Shown here: positions 52,774 through 64,000 of the stretch, piece after piece
Numbering within the stretch: the first letter of the stretch is position 1
How the letters are laid out: every line of letters starts with the position of its first letter
Source: Phragmites australis
Lineage: Eukaryota > Streptophyta > Magnoliopsida > Poales > Poaceae
Assembly (NCBI RefSeq): GCF_958298935.1
Contig: NC_084924.1
Span: forward strand, 19,565,819 to 19,629,818
Direction: 5' to 3'
DNA length: 64,000 nt
The notes under the pieces: model-generated
Databases searched by the model: none
Seen by the model: the letters and a program-made list of their open reading frames with translations, nothing else
What the model was told of the DNA's origin: nothing
Translations under genes and position numbers: made by a program

Positions 52774-53642
52774 TACTAACAAAATAATTTGTTTTAGGTG
52801 GATCACAATTCTACAGAACTGTATTCTTACAACCTAACACAGCCTCTGCGCAGGATGAACATAAGATAATGAGCATCAGCTTGTGCTTGCAACAGTTTAC
52901 ACACCATCCATACATCCATACATCCAGCAAAGCAATGCAATGGGGAAAGAAAACAACACCATCTCTGAAGATAATAGCCCACGGAGTGACAGCAAAATCA
53001 CAAATTCCTTATACTGGAGTAAAGTTCCTAAGAAACTACCAACCATTTTTAACACAAACGCAAAATCTCATACTGTACAGTGATCTAAAGTAGTCACATA
53101 AGAACCCAAGTTTGCAAGTGAAAATTGCAACTACATGACCAACAAAAATCATGGCATCAGAACCCACGTTTACAGCTACATATTAGATCTTGCAAAATCA
53201 ACTAGGGACCGACAGTGAGTGAGATATCATTCCTCCTTTTTTCTTTTCTGGAGAACAACTAGTGAAAACCTGCACAAGTACAAGGCTACATATCCAAATC
53301 ACACCTCGAGCGTTGGCAGGGACGGCGGGAAAACCCTAATCGCCTGACGTCGCGAGGTCATTTGCCAGAGATCACGTTTCGTCACGAGAGCAGTGGACGG
53401 TGCCAGTTCGAAATATTTATAAGATGACATTTCTGGGTAAATATGCCCGAAGTTCATGGCTAGTCTATGTTTCACCCACCCGCAGAAGCCACAAAAGCCC
53501 ACCTAGTCTTGCTTCTTGCTTGCAATGCAAAGTCGGCTTTTGGGAGGGGCCAGTTTTTGAGAAGTGGCCTTTAAAAACGGGCTATTTATTTGGACTTCTG
53601 GGGGCAAAAGGCTGGAAATAAGCCCAAACAAATGACGCCTTA

Positions 53643-54763
53643 ATGCGTCTCCAACAATATAGGTATCTGCTAGCTAATGTCACTGCTACCTCATCTCAAA
53701 GATAGCGTATATGTTCTGTTTGTAATAACTTCCTTTTGATGAGCTTTTTTGATAAGCTGATTGGCCTGAGAAACTGCTACCTAGAGAATCAGTTGGCTGA
53801 TGAAGCTGGCATTTTGGCAACTGGAATTTCTTTTGAGAGATTGTTTATCTTGAGTGTGTAATGACTAATATGCCTTTGAATCGTATGAATGTTTGGCTTA
53901 TGAATAAGCGTCTACGCTATTATTTTTATTTTTTGCATTTAACCATAGAAACATATAGTACGGCAATTTCGTATCACGGTAAAGTACTACAGGATGTAAC
54001 AAGAAATTAAGAGTCAACAGGGTGTGACAAGAAATTAGTTAATTCATGAAGTTCAATCAACATCATTTGGTTACTTGGATCACATGACACGTATTCAGAC
54101 AAAATTTTCAGAGAATAATGCGAGCAGAGCACGCACAATAACACATAATATTCAGATAACATAAATTTTGAGTATCTCAGTACACACATCTCCATCTCCC
54201 TTAGATTATGTTCACCAGCTCATTATTTCTGCCATAGGAATACAATTGCATGCAGTTCATTCATGTTCACCATTTATTCGCTACAAATTCTTTTGCTAGC
54301 ACAAGTCATTGAGGTTCCTACCATTTCTGAAGCGCAAGAACAAATATTCATGTCAACAACCCAATCCTAGGCTTGATTTTTTGTCCACATGAATAATCCA
54401 GGAAGAAAATGCATCATCAAGGACAAACACAAGCTATTGTCATGTCATGTATTAATATATTCAGAAAAATAGCAGACAGCATGTTCATCTTCTGCATGTC
54501 GTCCAATCTGGAAAAAGAGCTCTACCATCTCCCAGGTCTAATACTATGAATACAAAATCACAACAGGGAACAACCCAAACCAGGCTCGAATCAGTCCAGA
54601 TCTTGGGAGACACAGCCCAGATCTGGCCGCGTCGAGCAGCACACAGAAACTCAAGGGAGGACTCCCATTGACCACAACTCCAGCAAAAATTGATGATATA
54701 CCTTATCATTGGCGCTTTTGATCCTACTGATCCAACTTTCACATTGACGTTTATGACACATAT
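53643..54763. other. Unassigned sequence
   Basis: No gene seen. The first 250 bases (GCGTCTCCAACAATAT...) have the look of an uncharacterised MITE. The remainder up to the copia LTR has short frames only, such as 54485-54781 minus, without recognisable motifs. Confidence 0.4.
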
Positions 54764-55515
54764 TGTTGGAAAATAAGACACATTTAGGTTTAATTTAATC
54801 TATAAATAATCCATGAGGAGAAACTGATAAACTAATATGATCATATTATCAGAGCATAATCTAGATATGTGTACGAAAGCACAACATATAATAAGATCTA
54901 CTATACTCAAAATGGAATCGCAAGAAATAAAATACAAGTAACATGGTTTTTATGTACTAGCTTTGCATTGTGGAGGTTGCTGAAGATGCTAGTTGCAATG
55001 TATTGACGGCACGATCTATCATGCTGATGACACACCGAATTTATTGACGATGACAGCGGGTAGCGCGCAAGCGACTAGAAAAATGATCTGTTGAAGAACT
55101 TGAGCAGTCACATGGAGCGCTTCCCAAAAACCGTATTCATACTCTCCCGGTGCAAGATCTCGAGAGCGAGAGTTTTGAAGACATGCTCTTCCGTTCATCG
55201 GTGCACGTTCGTCGGTGCACGCCGACGCCGGGATGGAATAAACTACAACGGCAGTACAACCGAGAGAAAGAGGCAAAACACTAACTATTATATAGACTCA
55301 CGTAATGAGAGCATTCCCAATTTTAGGACTACTCTCAATTAGCAATCTATACGGGGATCCTTGCATATATATAGGGAGAAAACTTCCCATCTCTACCTCC
55401 ATTAGCAATATAGTACTAATTGAGGGTGTGTCTCAATATGGGTCACCTCTCCACAATATGTGTCTTTGAGATTTATTAGGAATTATTATATGGGACGACT
55501 CCAATAATTCTAACA
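54764..55515 (-). repeat. 3' LTR of the copia element
   Basis: Minus-strand LTR of 752 bp. It starts TGTTAGAATTATTGG at 55515 and ends CTTATTTTCCAACA at 54764, so the ends are short inverted repeats (TGTTAGAA/TTCCAACA). A TATA-like TATATATAGGG lies near 55365. It directly follows a polypurine tract, which identifies it as the 3' LTR. The 5' LTR is absent. Confidence 0.88.
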
Positions 55516-55530
55516 ATCTCCCACCAGATC
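55516..55530 (-). promoter_or_regulatory. Polypurine tract of the copia element
   Basis: Reversed, GATCTGGTGGGAGAT abuts the TGTTAG start of the LTR. A purine-rich primer for plus-strand DNA synthesis is expected at exactly this point in an LTR retrotransposon. Confidence 0.85.
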
Positions 55531-56069
55531 TCAAAGTCCCATAGAGAATTATCAATTTCTCATTGTTGTTTGATATACCAGTGTTTCAGTGAAGACTATT
55601 AAGTTGAATATCTAACTAAAACATTAAGGTACACTCATTCACAACTTGAACAATGGACTATGCCTTGAATTGTAAGTTTTGTGTAAACAAGTTTACTTAA
55701 AGTCATAACTGATATTTGGGTGCCAGCAAGCTACCCTGCAGGTGGAGCATATAAGTCTTACTCCATAGTCTCTTCATGAGTTTACTAGAGATCACCTAAA
55801 TTTTATAGACTACGACCAACAGTCAGTCTCATATAGGTGTGTTCTTTCAAGAATACCATGTAGGTCAGCATCTTCGCTACTTAAAGACAACAGAACACAT
55901 TAAGGTAATAGCCAACCTGTCTTACAGATCTATGAGAGTATTGCATCTTCACTCAAGTGGGTCAAACAAAAAAGGTACTATACTCTAGTTAGACCAATAG
56001 CTTATTCTTCCCAAGTCCTAATTCACGGGATCTCCGATCGTATAGGTTGGGTTACCACTATAGTATAGC
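55531..56069 (-). other. Non-coding tail between copia RNase H and LTR
   Basis: About 540 bases between the end of the polyprotein remnant and the polypurine tract on the minus strand. No coding motif seen; this is the usual 3' untranslated spacer of copia elements. Confidence 0.6.
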
Positions 56070-56468
56070 TCACATGGGTCTCATATCCATCTCCTTCAAT
56101 GCATTATCTATCACACTCCATGACTGTCCCTTTGTAAAAGGATCTTCTAGGTTCTTAGCTATTTGGATATAATCCAAGGTTATTACTCTGGAGTTTCTCA
56201 ATTTCCTGACAGACTTCAATGGTCTATTTACGTGCCTTGAGGACTTATCATTATCCTTAGAACTATTTACTTTGATAATAACTGTCTGATTACCACAGTT
56301 CATAAGGATAGCCGGTACCAGTTTCTCAACCACATGTAAGTCCATCAGCAACTCATGCAACCATTCTACCTCAATAGTGGCTGTGTCTAAAATAGTTAGT
56401 TTTGCTTTCATAGTTGACCTCATCAAGATAGTCTGTTTGCAAAGATCTCCATGACATAGTAGCACCAC
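56070..56468 (-). pseudogene. Copia RNase H domain remnant
   Basis: Minus-strand stretch with KQTILMRSTMKAKLTILDTA, the copia RNase H region (usually S-K-Q...S-T-x-E-A-E; the second glutamate position is K here), followed by EWLHELLMDL, ILMNCGNQTVI, KSSRHV and the C-terminal AKNLEDPFTKG. RNase H degrades the RNA strand during reverse transcription. It ends close to the normal polyprotein end. The E-to-K change at the presumed catalytic position, together with frame breaks upstream, means it is inactive. Confidence 0.9.
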
Positions 56469-56729
56469 CTAGAGTGAATACATATCCACTTGTGGCGTAA
56501 ATCTCATCAGCATCCGATATCCAATTTTAATCACTATAACCCTCCAGTACCGATAGGTACCCCGAATAGTGAAGATCATAACTCATAGCACCAAGCAAAT
56601 AGCGCATAACTTGCTCAAGCACACGCTAATGTTCATCACCCTGTTAGAAGTAAAGCGACTCAATTTGCTCATAGCAAATGAGATGTCAGACCTTGTAGCA
56701 CCAGCTAGGTACATAAGTGATCCAACAAT

Positions 56730-57165
56730 CTAAGAGTATCTCAGTTGGTTCTTGACACTTTTCTTATTCTTTTGAAGTATCACACTGGGATCATAAGGTG
56801 TTGGCGAAGGCTTATTGTCTTGGTAGCCAAAGCGGCTCAAGACCTTCTCAACATAATGAGATTGTGTAAGAGTAATCCCATTCTCTCCTTTGATTAACTT
56901 GATATTTAAGATTACATCAGCCTCTCCCAGATCTTTTATATCAAAACTTTGAGATAAGAAAGATCTGACCTCAATAACCACATCAAGGTTTGTCCCAAAT
57001 ATCAGTATGTCATCAACATACAAGCATAATATAACTCCCTCACCCCACCATGGTGATAGTACACACATTTATCTACCTCATTGACCAAAAAACCTGCAGA
57101 TGTTAAAGTTCTATCGAACTTCTCATGCCATTGTTTAGGAGCTTGTTTAAGGCTATACAAGGATT
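56730..57165 (-). pseudogene. Copia reverse transcriptase remnant
   Basis: Minus-strand sequence includes LCLYVDDILIFGTNLD, the Y-V-D-D catalytic box of copia reverse transcriptase, then SFLSQSFDIKDLGEADVILN, ITLTQSHYVEKVLSRFGY and PTPYDPSV. Upstream, 57165-57070 reads in other frames as SLKQAPKQWHEKF, the conserved block before the catalytic box. The copy is truncated at about 57165, where similarity stops. Stops and frameshifts separate it from RNase H. Confidence 0.9.
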
Positions 57166-57169
57166 TTCT

Positions 57170-60000
57170 AGGGAAGTTGGGTGCTCCTCCTCTTCAAAAG
57201 CTTGCATTAGTGTCTCTCCTTGGGGGAGATGAAGCAGGTGTCGCTAGGGACTGGCCCGACTCAAGTGGGACGTCCTCATGAGGAGGTGAGGAGAAAAAGA
57301 TTTAGACGGTGTCATCTTCAGAGGCGGTACTCGCACTATTTGTGCTAAGTACCCTCTGGTGTCATCCCTATTTGTGCTAAGTACCCTCTGGTGTCATCCC
57401 ACGGCTACTTTCCTTAGTTGCTTTATGGGATGTTGTTCATCAAAGCTAGAGGAGGAATGGACATTACGATGTCTCATATTTCCTACCCGCTAATCCTAGA
57501 AGGAGATACTTGGGATGATGACTTGAGCTATGAAAGAATATGCAGCGATTACAGAGTAAGGGTTACTACTCAAAGACTGGAAGTTGATAAGTCATATCAT
57601 GATGAAGATCCTTACCTAGATCATGGCCTCTAGAGTCTCTATCGAAAGTCTCATAGCGCCTTCAGGACATCATCGCGATCGGCCGTGGGAGGGGGGGGGG
57701 GAAGGGCTGATTGGTCAGGAGGTTCCTAACCCTCCTCAAAATGGCTTCTTCTGATAGAACTACAGGTATGAGTAAAAATTTGTTTAAAAATTGTTATATG
57801 CAAGAAACATAAAAAGAAAATTCTCAATGATGTCTTGCCATCAGGTCTATCTCAAGTCGAATCAAAAGACCCCAAGTACTCCCAGGGCAGGTGGTCTCTA
57901 GCCTTCAAGGGGCTGATGTGTGCCAAATGAATTTGATGGCCACATCCCATGCGGTCAATCCTTGCCCCTTGAGGTTTTTGATCACCTCGAGGAGCGCTTG
58001 AATTTGGGGACTCACTGTGACCCATGACTGCCAGCAAATTTTCTTTTTTCCCAAGTACCCTTGTACTCGAGAGGACCATGAGTGGGACACTCACAGTAAA
58101 AGTAGTTAGAGTGACATCCCAACCATGAAGTTTTGTTCAAGGTAGTGAGGTACTCGTCGTATACTTTCCCCCTAATAAGAAGTAAGAAGTAGGAAGTTAA
58201 AATCCATAGTACGTAAATTCCTAAAACATCATGATCTCTTCGATGTACGGGGTGGTAAAGCTCTCCTTCTCCACTGACCTCCAAGGGATCAGGCTCTGAG
58301 AAGGGAGGAGGCCCTCCCCTACCAATTTGTTAAGGCAAGAGTCATTCATCTCCTTTGTCTGGTAACAGTTAGGGGTGGAAGCCATGGATGGACACTTTAG
58401 AAGGCTAGAGGTTGAAGAGGGGAAATAAATTTCTTAATGATAGAAAAATTGAAAAATACAAAGGTGTGAGGTCTAACAGATGGCTATCATTTATGTTTAT
58501 AAAGGCGAGTGAGATGACAATGTCTCCTTCTATGACATCGTGATTGTCGCGCTCGCGGTAACGATAAATTTTTTTATTGCAACAACTGTGTTACCGCATT
58601 TTTCTCTCTCATTTTTCTGATAGCTTGACGCCTTGGGTACCCTCGAGTGGTGCTGCACTTTAAATACAATGCTACTTGAGGAGAGAGATGCGACATGCTT
58701 ACAACACTCAAGTGCTACTGCAATCGGAATTTTTCCCAGTCATGTGGGTTTCCCAGTCCTATGTTTTCTATTACCTCAAAAAAGAAGTCCTATGTTTTCT
58801 ATTTAGAGGAGCCTTTGACTGGGTCAAGGTCCTATTTGATAGAATGATTTTCTCGATTAGAGGGGAAAAGGTCTAGTCAAGGATGGTTTTTAGGTAGATG
58901 AATCTAATAATAAGGGAAACTCAGCGAAAGCAAAATCACAAAGATTTTCTGATAAGGATTTTCTTCATTAACTTCCAAATGTGTTACATCCAAAAAGTGC
59001 TCTTTCGCACCACAAAAGGTCCTCGAGTCCTAACATGGGCAACTCGGGACAACTAAGAAAGAAGGAAGGAGAAGAAAAAGAAAAACTAATAAAAGAGCCG
59101 ACACCTCTAGTTTCTTCGTCTGAGCAAGGCATTGTGGTTGATGGCAACAAAGTTGCTCATCACCCCGTCGGTGGTGGAGGAGGAATAAGAGGAGGAAAAT
59201 GAGAAGCTGGATGATTCCCTGACTTCCTACTCTCCTCTTTCTTTCTCTTCCCCCTCCTCCTCAAGGAACACTCAGTCAACCTTATATGTCTATGAAGTAT
59301 GCCTCCCAAGGTCAAAGAGTTCATCCGGCCATACAAATTCTACCTCCACATCTTCCAAAACTCCCCCTAGTGCTTCCGCCACCTCCTCCTCATTGGAGGA
59401 GATGATGATGACCTCCAACTCCAGCCCTTGAGGGACGGGGGATGAGGGACAACGGTGAGACATTTGGCAGAGAAGCCAGTCATGAAGGGGGAGGCCCCCT
59501 CGGTGACAAGCTGGAGGAGACCCTAGGCCTGGGGGGCTTTCTGTTTATAAAGACATGGTGCCTCATGACTATTCAATTGGCAGGCGGGGATAGTGCTATT
59601 TGGCATTAATGATGCGTGCATTCTTTCAACTTTTGATAAGGTACGGTATATGTCAAAGCGCACTAAATTAATTATTCTTGGCCTCTAAGATGATGAGGCA
59701 AGGGTCTAATCATGTCAACTCCCCTCAAAAGTCATGTGCATTTAATAAGACATTGAGAGTGAGGAAAAGGAAGGCAGCACTCTTTTAAGCATTCCCGATT
59801 GAAGTAATTTCTTGACTCATGTGTCTCAAGAACTTTATTCGGTAAAAACTCTCTATTACATGGACCCGGTTTGTGTAGTTGAATGAATTCTCGACTAAGA
59901 AGAGCGTGGTCAAACAAGGAGAATTTCTCAAATAGGTGAGTTTTGACAAAGATCAAATTCTCAACATATACCAGCGACCCTCTTCTGATAAAGAGAAAGT
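57170..60000. other. Retroelement-derived region, mostly unassigned
   Basis: Mixed composition with a G11 tract near 57690 and a 32-bp two-copy repeat (TATTTGTGCTAAGTACCCTC, about 57338-57400). On the minus strand near 57995-57860 a stretch reads LTAWDVAIKFIWHT then LKARDHLPWEYLGSFDST. It resembles a motif of grass 'putative gypsy type transposon' proteins, where a tryptophan-glutamate-tyrosine segment follows a helix, but I hold this loosely. Other frames (57418-57633 +, 58012-58284 -, 58981-59202 +) are unrecognised. Confidence 0.35.
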
Positions 60001-60720
60001 TGAGGGCAAACCGATGAGGATATATAATTATTTATTATATATTATATAAATACGGTGTATCTGCAAGGGGTACCCACGCCGCACGTGTCCTTCACTCATT
60101 CTGGTATGGTTTGTAGCTGCCACAAAGTATCTAAGGCATATAGTAAATAATTGTACCCGACAAGGAAATCACCCTGTTATTTGGTAGGTTTCTCCTTGAT
60201 ATCCAGAGGATCTACAATTCGGGGGAAATACGCTTGGAGGAGTACGAGTAGATTATGCCTACTTTGCCCCAACTATAAATGGAGGGGAGTGGGTACATCC
60301 AAGATAGGGAATTCAAGCCTACAAGCCTTGCAAAAGCAGAACAACTCGCACATTCAAGATCTACAAAGTCACAAAACCCTAGATCTAGCCTAGTCGGGTA
60401 GAAACCATACACTCATCAAAGATCCATGACAGAAACCATCATCATCCGACTAGGTTTATAGAACTATGAACATGGAGTAATCTTGCCTAAATCTTTATGA
60501 CTAGACACACTCCTCCCCTTTTGTTTGGAATATATATTCCTGAGATAATCAAGGCAAGATATGACATAGAGTTATTATCCCCCGAGAGACTCGAAACTGT
60601 ATAAAGGTCCATATCTTTTTTACGAGATACTTATATGATCAATAGATTTCCTTATCTTACCTATAAATATTTCGGTAGTCGTTTACACGACAAGGTCCAA
60701 AAGACAATGTGAAAACTTGG
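60001..60720 (+). repeat. LTR-like sequence, probably Ty3/gypsy
   Basis: Has the features of an LTR in + orientation: a TATA box (AACTATAAATGGAGG, about 60270), a leader with AAAACCCTAGATCTAGCC, and ATTATCCCCCGAG downstream, which recalls Tat-lineage gypsy LTRs. I could not define its ends or find a primer site, and no coding domain follows. Confidence 0.4.
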
Positions 60721-61430
60721 GTCAAGTAAATAGTAAACAGTCCACGCAACGTGTTTTACTTTACTAGCTGGGAGATTTCAGGAGCTATAACGGTCACGAC
60801 CCCTCTCTCACTTGTCGTGCATCTGGAATGCCGTGTAACCCTGAGTTACATTTGGTTTCAAGTTGTTCAGATGGCGCCTTGTTTCACCAAAAAAAAAAAG
60901 TTCAAGCTTTGGGATTTCCGTCGTTCCCGGGCTTGTTTCGATTAGTTGGTATAAATCTAATTTCTTTGGATGATTACTTCCCCTGCAAGTCCCAAGAGAA
61001 TATGTGTTATTCTTTCCTATCCAAACCAGCTTTGAGCTAAACTTTCGGCAACAATCGTGAAATCTTTGAGGCTAAAACAATCGTGTCAGTCTGCTATGCA
61101 TGAGCACATTTGGCCTGTTGGCAGTGAAGCAGTTCATGCGTTAAATATCCATTCTACATGTGAACTCTCAAGTATATTCTCGTGCGCGACGTAGCCGAAT
61201 AAGAATTGGAGAAATTTTAATGTGTGCGTGGGTGGGGAGGGGAGCCCGGGATTAGGTATTTTTGAAATAGTTGTTTACAGAATAGATACTAGCATTGTGG
61301 ATCTGCTCTAAATATGAATACTTGTAAAGCTGTCACTAACTTGTCCTATATATGACAACATAATGTTATGTCACCATCGGTATATGAAGTAGTGGCAAAG
61401 CGATATTCTGCCACTGCATATTTGTCGCTG
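60721..61430. other. Unassigned sequence before the terminal solo LTR
   Basis: No gene or repeat recognised. An A11 tract near 60890 and a short frame (60828-61040) without motifs are the only landmarks. Confidence 0.4.
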
Positions 61431-61435
61431 CTAGA

Positions 61436-63468
61436 TGTTGAGATCGGTCCAAGCAACCTATCAATTTCAGCTATGTACTGAATTTATAAATCAATTCAAA
61501 TATATAGCAACTTCATTGATGATAATTATTACAATATCTAACTTAATCATACTTAAACTATTTTAAAAAAGTGACATTCGATGATCGAAGAAATAAATAA
61601 AACTTCAGTGGATTTATATAGTTCTTTTGTTTTTGGCAAACCAATGAAGAACCACATTAGATCACTCCATCTTCCATAGACTTATGAAATTCTTCTCCAA
61701 CTGAGTGTGTTTGATTATAGAAAATGTGAGTATATATCGCACTACGCAAGTTAGGAGAAAAATATGCATATGAAAGCTTGAACAGTAGCATGGCTAACCA
61801 TGGCAACAAGAATGTTAAAGGATCTTTTAATAGTTGCATAAAATCATTATCATATTCAGTTAACCATTATTATTATCACCATGCCATAGTAAGACTAAAC
61901 ATCATCTAACCTTTCATAACCATAACCATGGCAACAAGAATATTGAAAGAAAACTAGGGTAAAGCCTAATTTAGAATTTACGGCAATGTTATTAGCATCC
62001 GTGTTTTTAAAACAAAAATATTTGAAAACTAAGATCAATATGATCAAAGACACAACTTTCCTTCATAATACTCATTTGGATCTTCAGCGAAGTTATAGTC
62101 CTGTAGTCCTTCCTCCTCTAGAAAGTTGGCATCTACCACAAAAGTAAGTGGAAAGGTAACAAATAAATATCATGGATAAAAAAGAACCAAATAGCACACA
62201 ACAAACAACGTCGCTGGATACATTAGGATTTTCTGAGAATTTTGGTACAAGAATGGATCAAATCGGAGTTACAATTGACAAGTTAGGACTATCAGAGATC
62301 AAACAGACAAAAAAAATTAATTACAGGTGAAACTAAGTGATTCAAAAAAAATTGTAGAACTTTTCAGAGTGATCTAGGATTTTCTTGAAATTATTAGAAT
62401 TATTTAACTATTTAATCATTAAAGAAAAACCTTATATAAATTATAATCAAATTAAAACTACTTAATATAATTATTTTTATATTGAAAACATATATATTGT
62501 GTCATTAATCTATTTATGATGTTAGCAACCAAAAACAAAACAAAAGGAAAATAAAAGCTGATTTTGCATGACGCGTGGCTTGACACATCAACAAAGGTGC
62601 TGAGATGGCGATGACGGAGCACTGACGAGGCCGCTGTAGTGGCTAGCTAACGAGGCTGATGACCGAGATGCTGACTAAGCACTATGTGGGTTGACACATC
62701 AAAAGAAGAGGCTGATCTAGTACCCATATGGCAAGACGATGTGTCGGCTGACTGGTTAAAAGGGTAGGGTTCATCTCAACCCTATCTCATGTTTGAGTTG
62801 ATCTCTGTTGTAGATGTTGCAGGCTAAAGATAGAGGAGGATACACATAATCTGTCTGGCTCGAGCTTGCCTAGAATCCGTCTCGAATTCGACCGGGCCAA
62901 CATGGGAGTTGTGTTGTCTCGCGCGCGTGCCAAACAAGAACAGAGAGAGCGAGAGGAGGGTGATGATGCTGAATGGGATGTGTCGCTTGTGTGGAGAACA
63001 GGCTGGCTTGGCCTTCGGCCCATGTGCATGCATGGTGAGAGGGTGTGTGTGTTAGAGAGAAACAGCTGACTAACTGTTTAGACCAAGAGGAGGAAGGACG
63101 ATCGGGCCGGGCGAGCAGGCCGGGGAGGTCTTTTGGCTGGTGCAGACAGGCCAGGAGGGAGAGGAGACAGGGGAGATTTGGCCCAGGGTCCAAAGAGGAT
63201 TTTTCTTCTTTTATTTTTCTTCTAATCTATTTCTTCCTTCATTTATCTATTTCATGAGCTAATATATATATACATATATGTATATTATTTAGCAAATACC
63301 ACAGTTCAAAAATGCAAAAAACAAATAATTGTCAAGCAATATTGAAGACACTTTTTAATATATATATATATATATATAGATTTTTATTTATTCCATTTAT
63401 TGTATTTATTTATTTATTTTCCTTTCTATAAAATAAATTTTGAAAAGTTTCAAATTTGGACTGTTACA
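61436..63468 (-). mobile_element. Solo LTR, 2033 bp, with CTAGA duplication
   Basis: TGTTGAGATC at 61436 and GGACTGTTACA at 63468 give TGT...ACA ends, flanked by CTAGA at 61431-61435 and 63469-63473. The order of AT-rich start, GAGATGGCGATGACG-type and GC-rich blocks (62.6-63.2 kb) and an AT-rich tail (63.2-63.45 kb, including a (TA)n run at 63358-63378) matches the long LTRs at 1-1001 and 21022-24131. No internal domain. The left edge was chosen by the duplication and could be wrong. Confidence 0.6.
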
Positions 63469-63473
63469 CTAGA

Positions 63474-64000
63474 TAGGGTATTCATGCCAAAGTCATAATT
63501 TGTGACTTAAGTATCTTTGAAAAGTTCCTTCTGACAGTAAATTGCGTTAGCAATTCCAAAACATGTTTTCATCACTATGTCGAACACTCAAAAGGCCAAA
63601 CTCTTGTGAAAGTTTGCATAAATGAAACAAATTACTTACTATTTCGTTACTATGGGGAGCCAAATAAATATAGATACTCGATCGGTGCAGACCCAGCATT
63701 TGAAACTTTTCATCTAGCTAGTGACGTGGCGTAACAAAGCGAGAAGCCATCACTTGTCGGTGAGAATTAACTTGTGGTGCAAGCTCTTTGACCAGCCATG
63801 GCACCACAAGAAGGCTTGTCCTCCACTCGACCCCAACGAACATTGTACGCAACAAATTTACTGCCTCCTTTTGTTTGTTGTCGCGCGTTGCATCACGAAG
63901 TTGTCACCAGCATAGCTTTTGGCTTGTATCGCGAGATGTGATGGTTAACTAAATTAAAGTACCAGGCGGTTCTTGGAGCTACGCGTCGCGCATGCTTTCC
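63474..64000. other. Unassigned right flank
   Basis: No recognisable gene or repeat. A short + strand frame (63721-63915) has no motif I can name. Confidence 0.4.

Larger units (their letters stand above)
50519..53639. mobile_element. PIF/Harbinger-like element, 3.1 kb
   Basis: Inverted ends (GGGCCCATTTGTTCG at 50519; reversed right end GGCGTCATTTGTTTG at 53639) are flanked by TTA (50516-50518 and 53640-53642), the three-base duplication of PIF/Harbinger elements. On the minus strand 51190-50920 reads in pieces as an acidic helical stretch (CFEDEVENIIEVAKLSNEKA). I do not recognise it securely, but it may be remnant coding sequence of the element. The remainder lacks open frames of note, and a CACTA-like element is inserted at 51381-52773. 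Confidence 0.65.

Noticed and set aside
63358..63378. TA microsatellite as a regulatory site
   Set aside because: A simple (TA)n run within the AT-rich tail of a solo LTR; nothing suggests a function.

Overview
This is a plant nuclear window, almost certainly from a grass. The retrotransposon and DNA-transposon families are grass types, the GC-rich first exon of the one host gene is typical of Poaceae, and introns follow GT-AG rules. I cannot name the species. There is one clear host gene: a 16-exon cytosolic lysyl-tRNA synthetase at 26.7-33.2 kb on the + strand. Nearly everything else is transposable-element DNA, much of it nested.

Layout. 1-6.1 kb: LTR fragments and a minus-strand Ty3/gypsy gag-protease remnant. 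6.7-16.05 kb: a large Mutator-like element (MULE-1) with terminal inverted repeats of several hundred bases. It holds a nearly intact MURA transposase, a Myb/SANT-like protein and, converging from the other end, a plant-mobile-domain (PMD) protein. 16.2-16.6 kb: the C-terminal end of an SMUBP-2-type helicase. 16.65-17.86 kb: a hAT-like non-autonomous element with an 8-bp duplication. 17.96-18.3 kb: a copia LTR, primer site and gag start. 18.66-25.7 kb: a decayed second MULE with a transposase tail and a PMD gene on the same strand; the PMD gene is split by a 3.1-kb solo LTR.

25.7-34.7 kb: the lysyl-tRNA synthetase and its flanks. Its introns have grown by MITE insertion and local tandem duplication. 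35.1-39.8 kb: a copia gag-integrase remnant and a decayed tandem repeat, interrupted by a 1.55-kb solo LTR. 39.8-50.35 kb: an apparently non-autonomous, SIRE-like LTR element in minus orientation, interrupted by a 4.7-kb LTR that itself carries another LTR. 50.5-53.6 kb: a PIF/Harbinger-like element containing a CACTA-like element. 54.76-57.17 kb: the 3' half of a minus-strand copia element. 57.2-60.7 kb: poorly recognisable retroelement DNA. 61.4-63.5 kb: a further solo LTR.

The most interesting system is MULE-1. Like maize MuDR it has convergent genes starting near each inverted repeat, but the second gene encodes a PMD protein and a Myb/SANT-like protein sits between the two. Several of its in-frame stops are explained by single C-to-T changes in CG or CHG context, suggesting recent inactivation by methylation-linked decay. 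Exons were read by eye from splice signals and protein continuity; element boundaries with matching target-site duplications are the firmest of the repeat calls.
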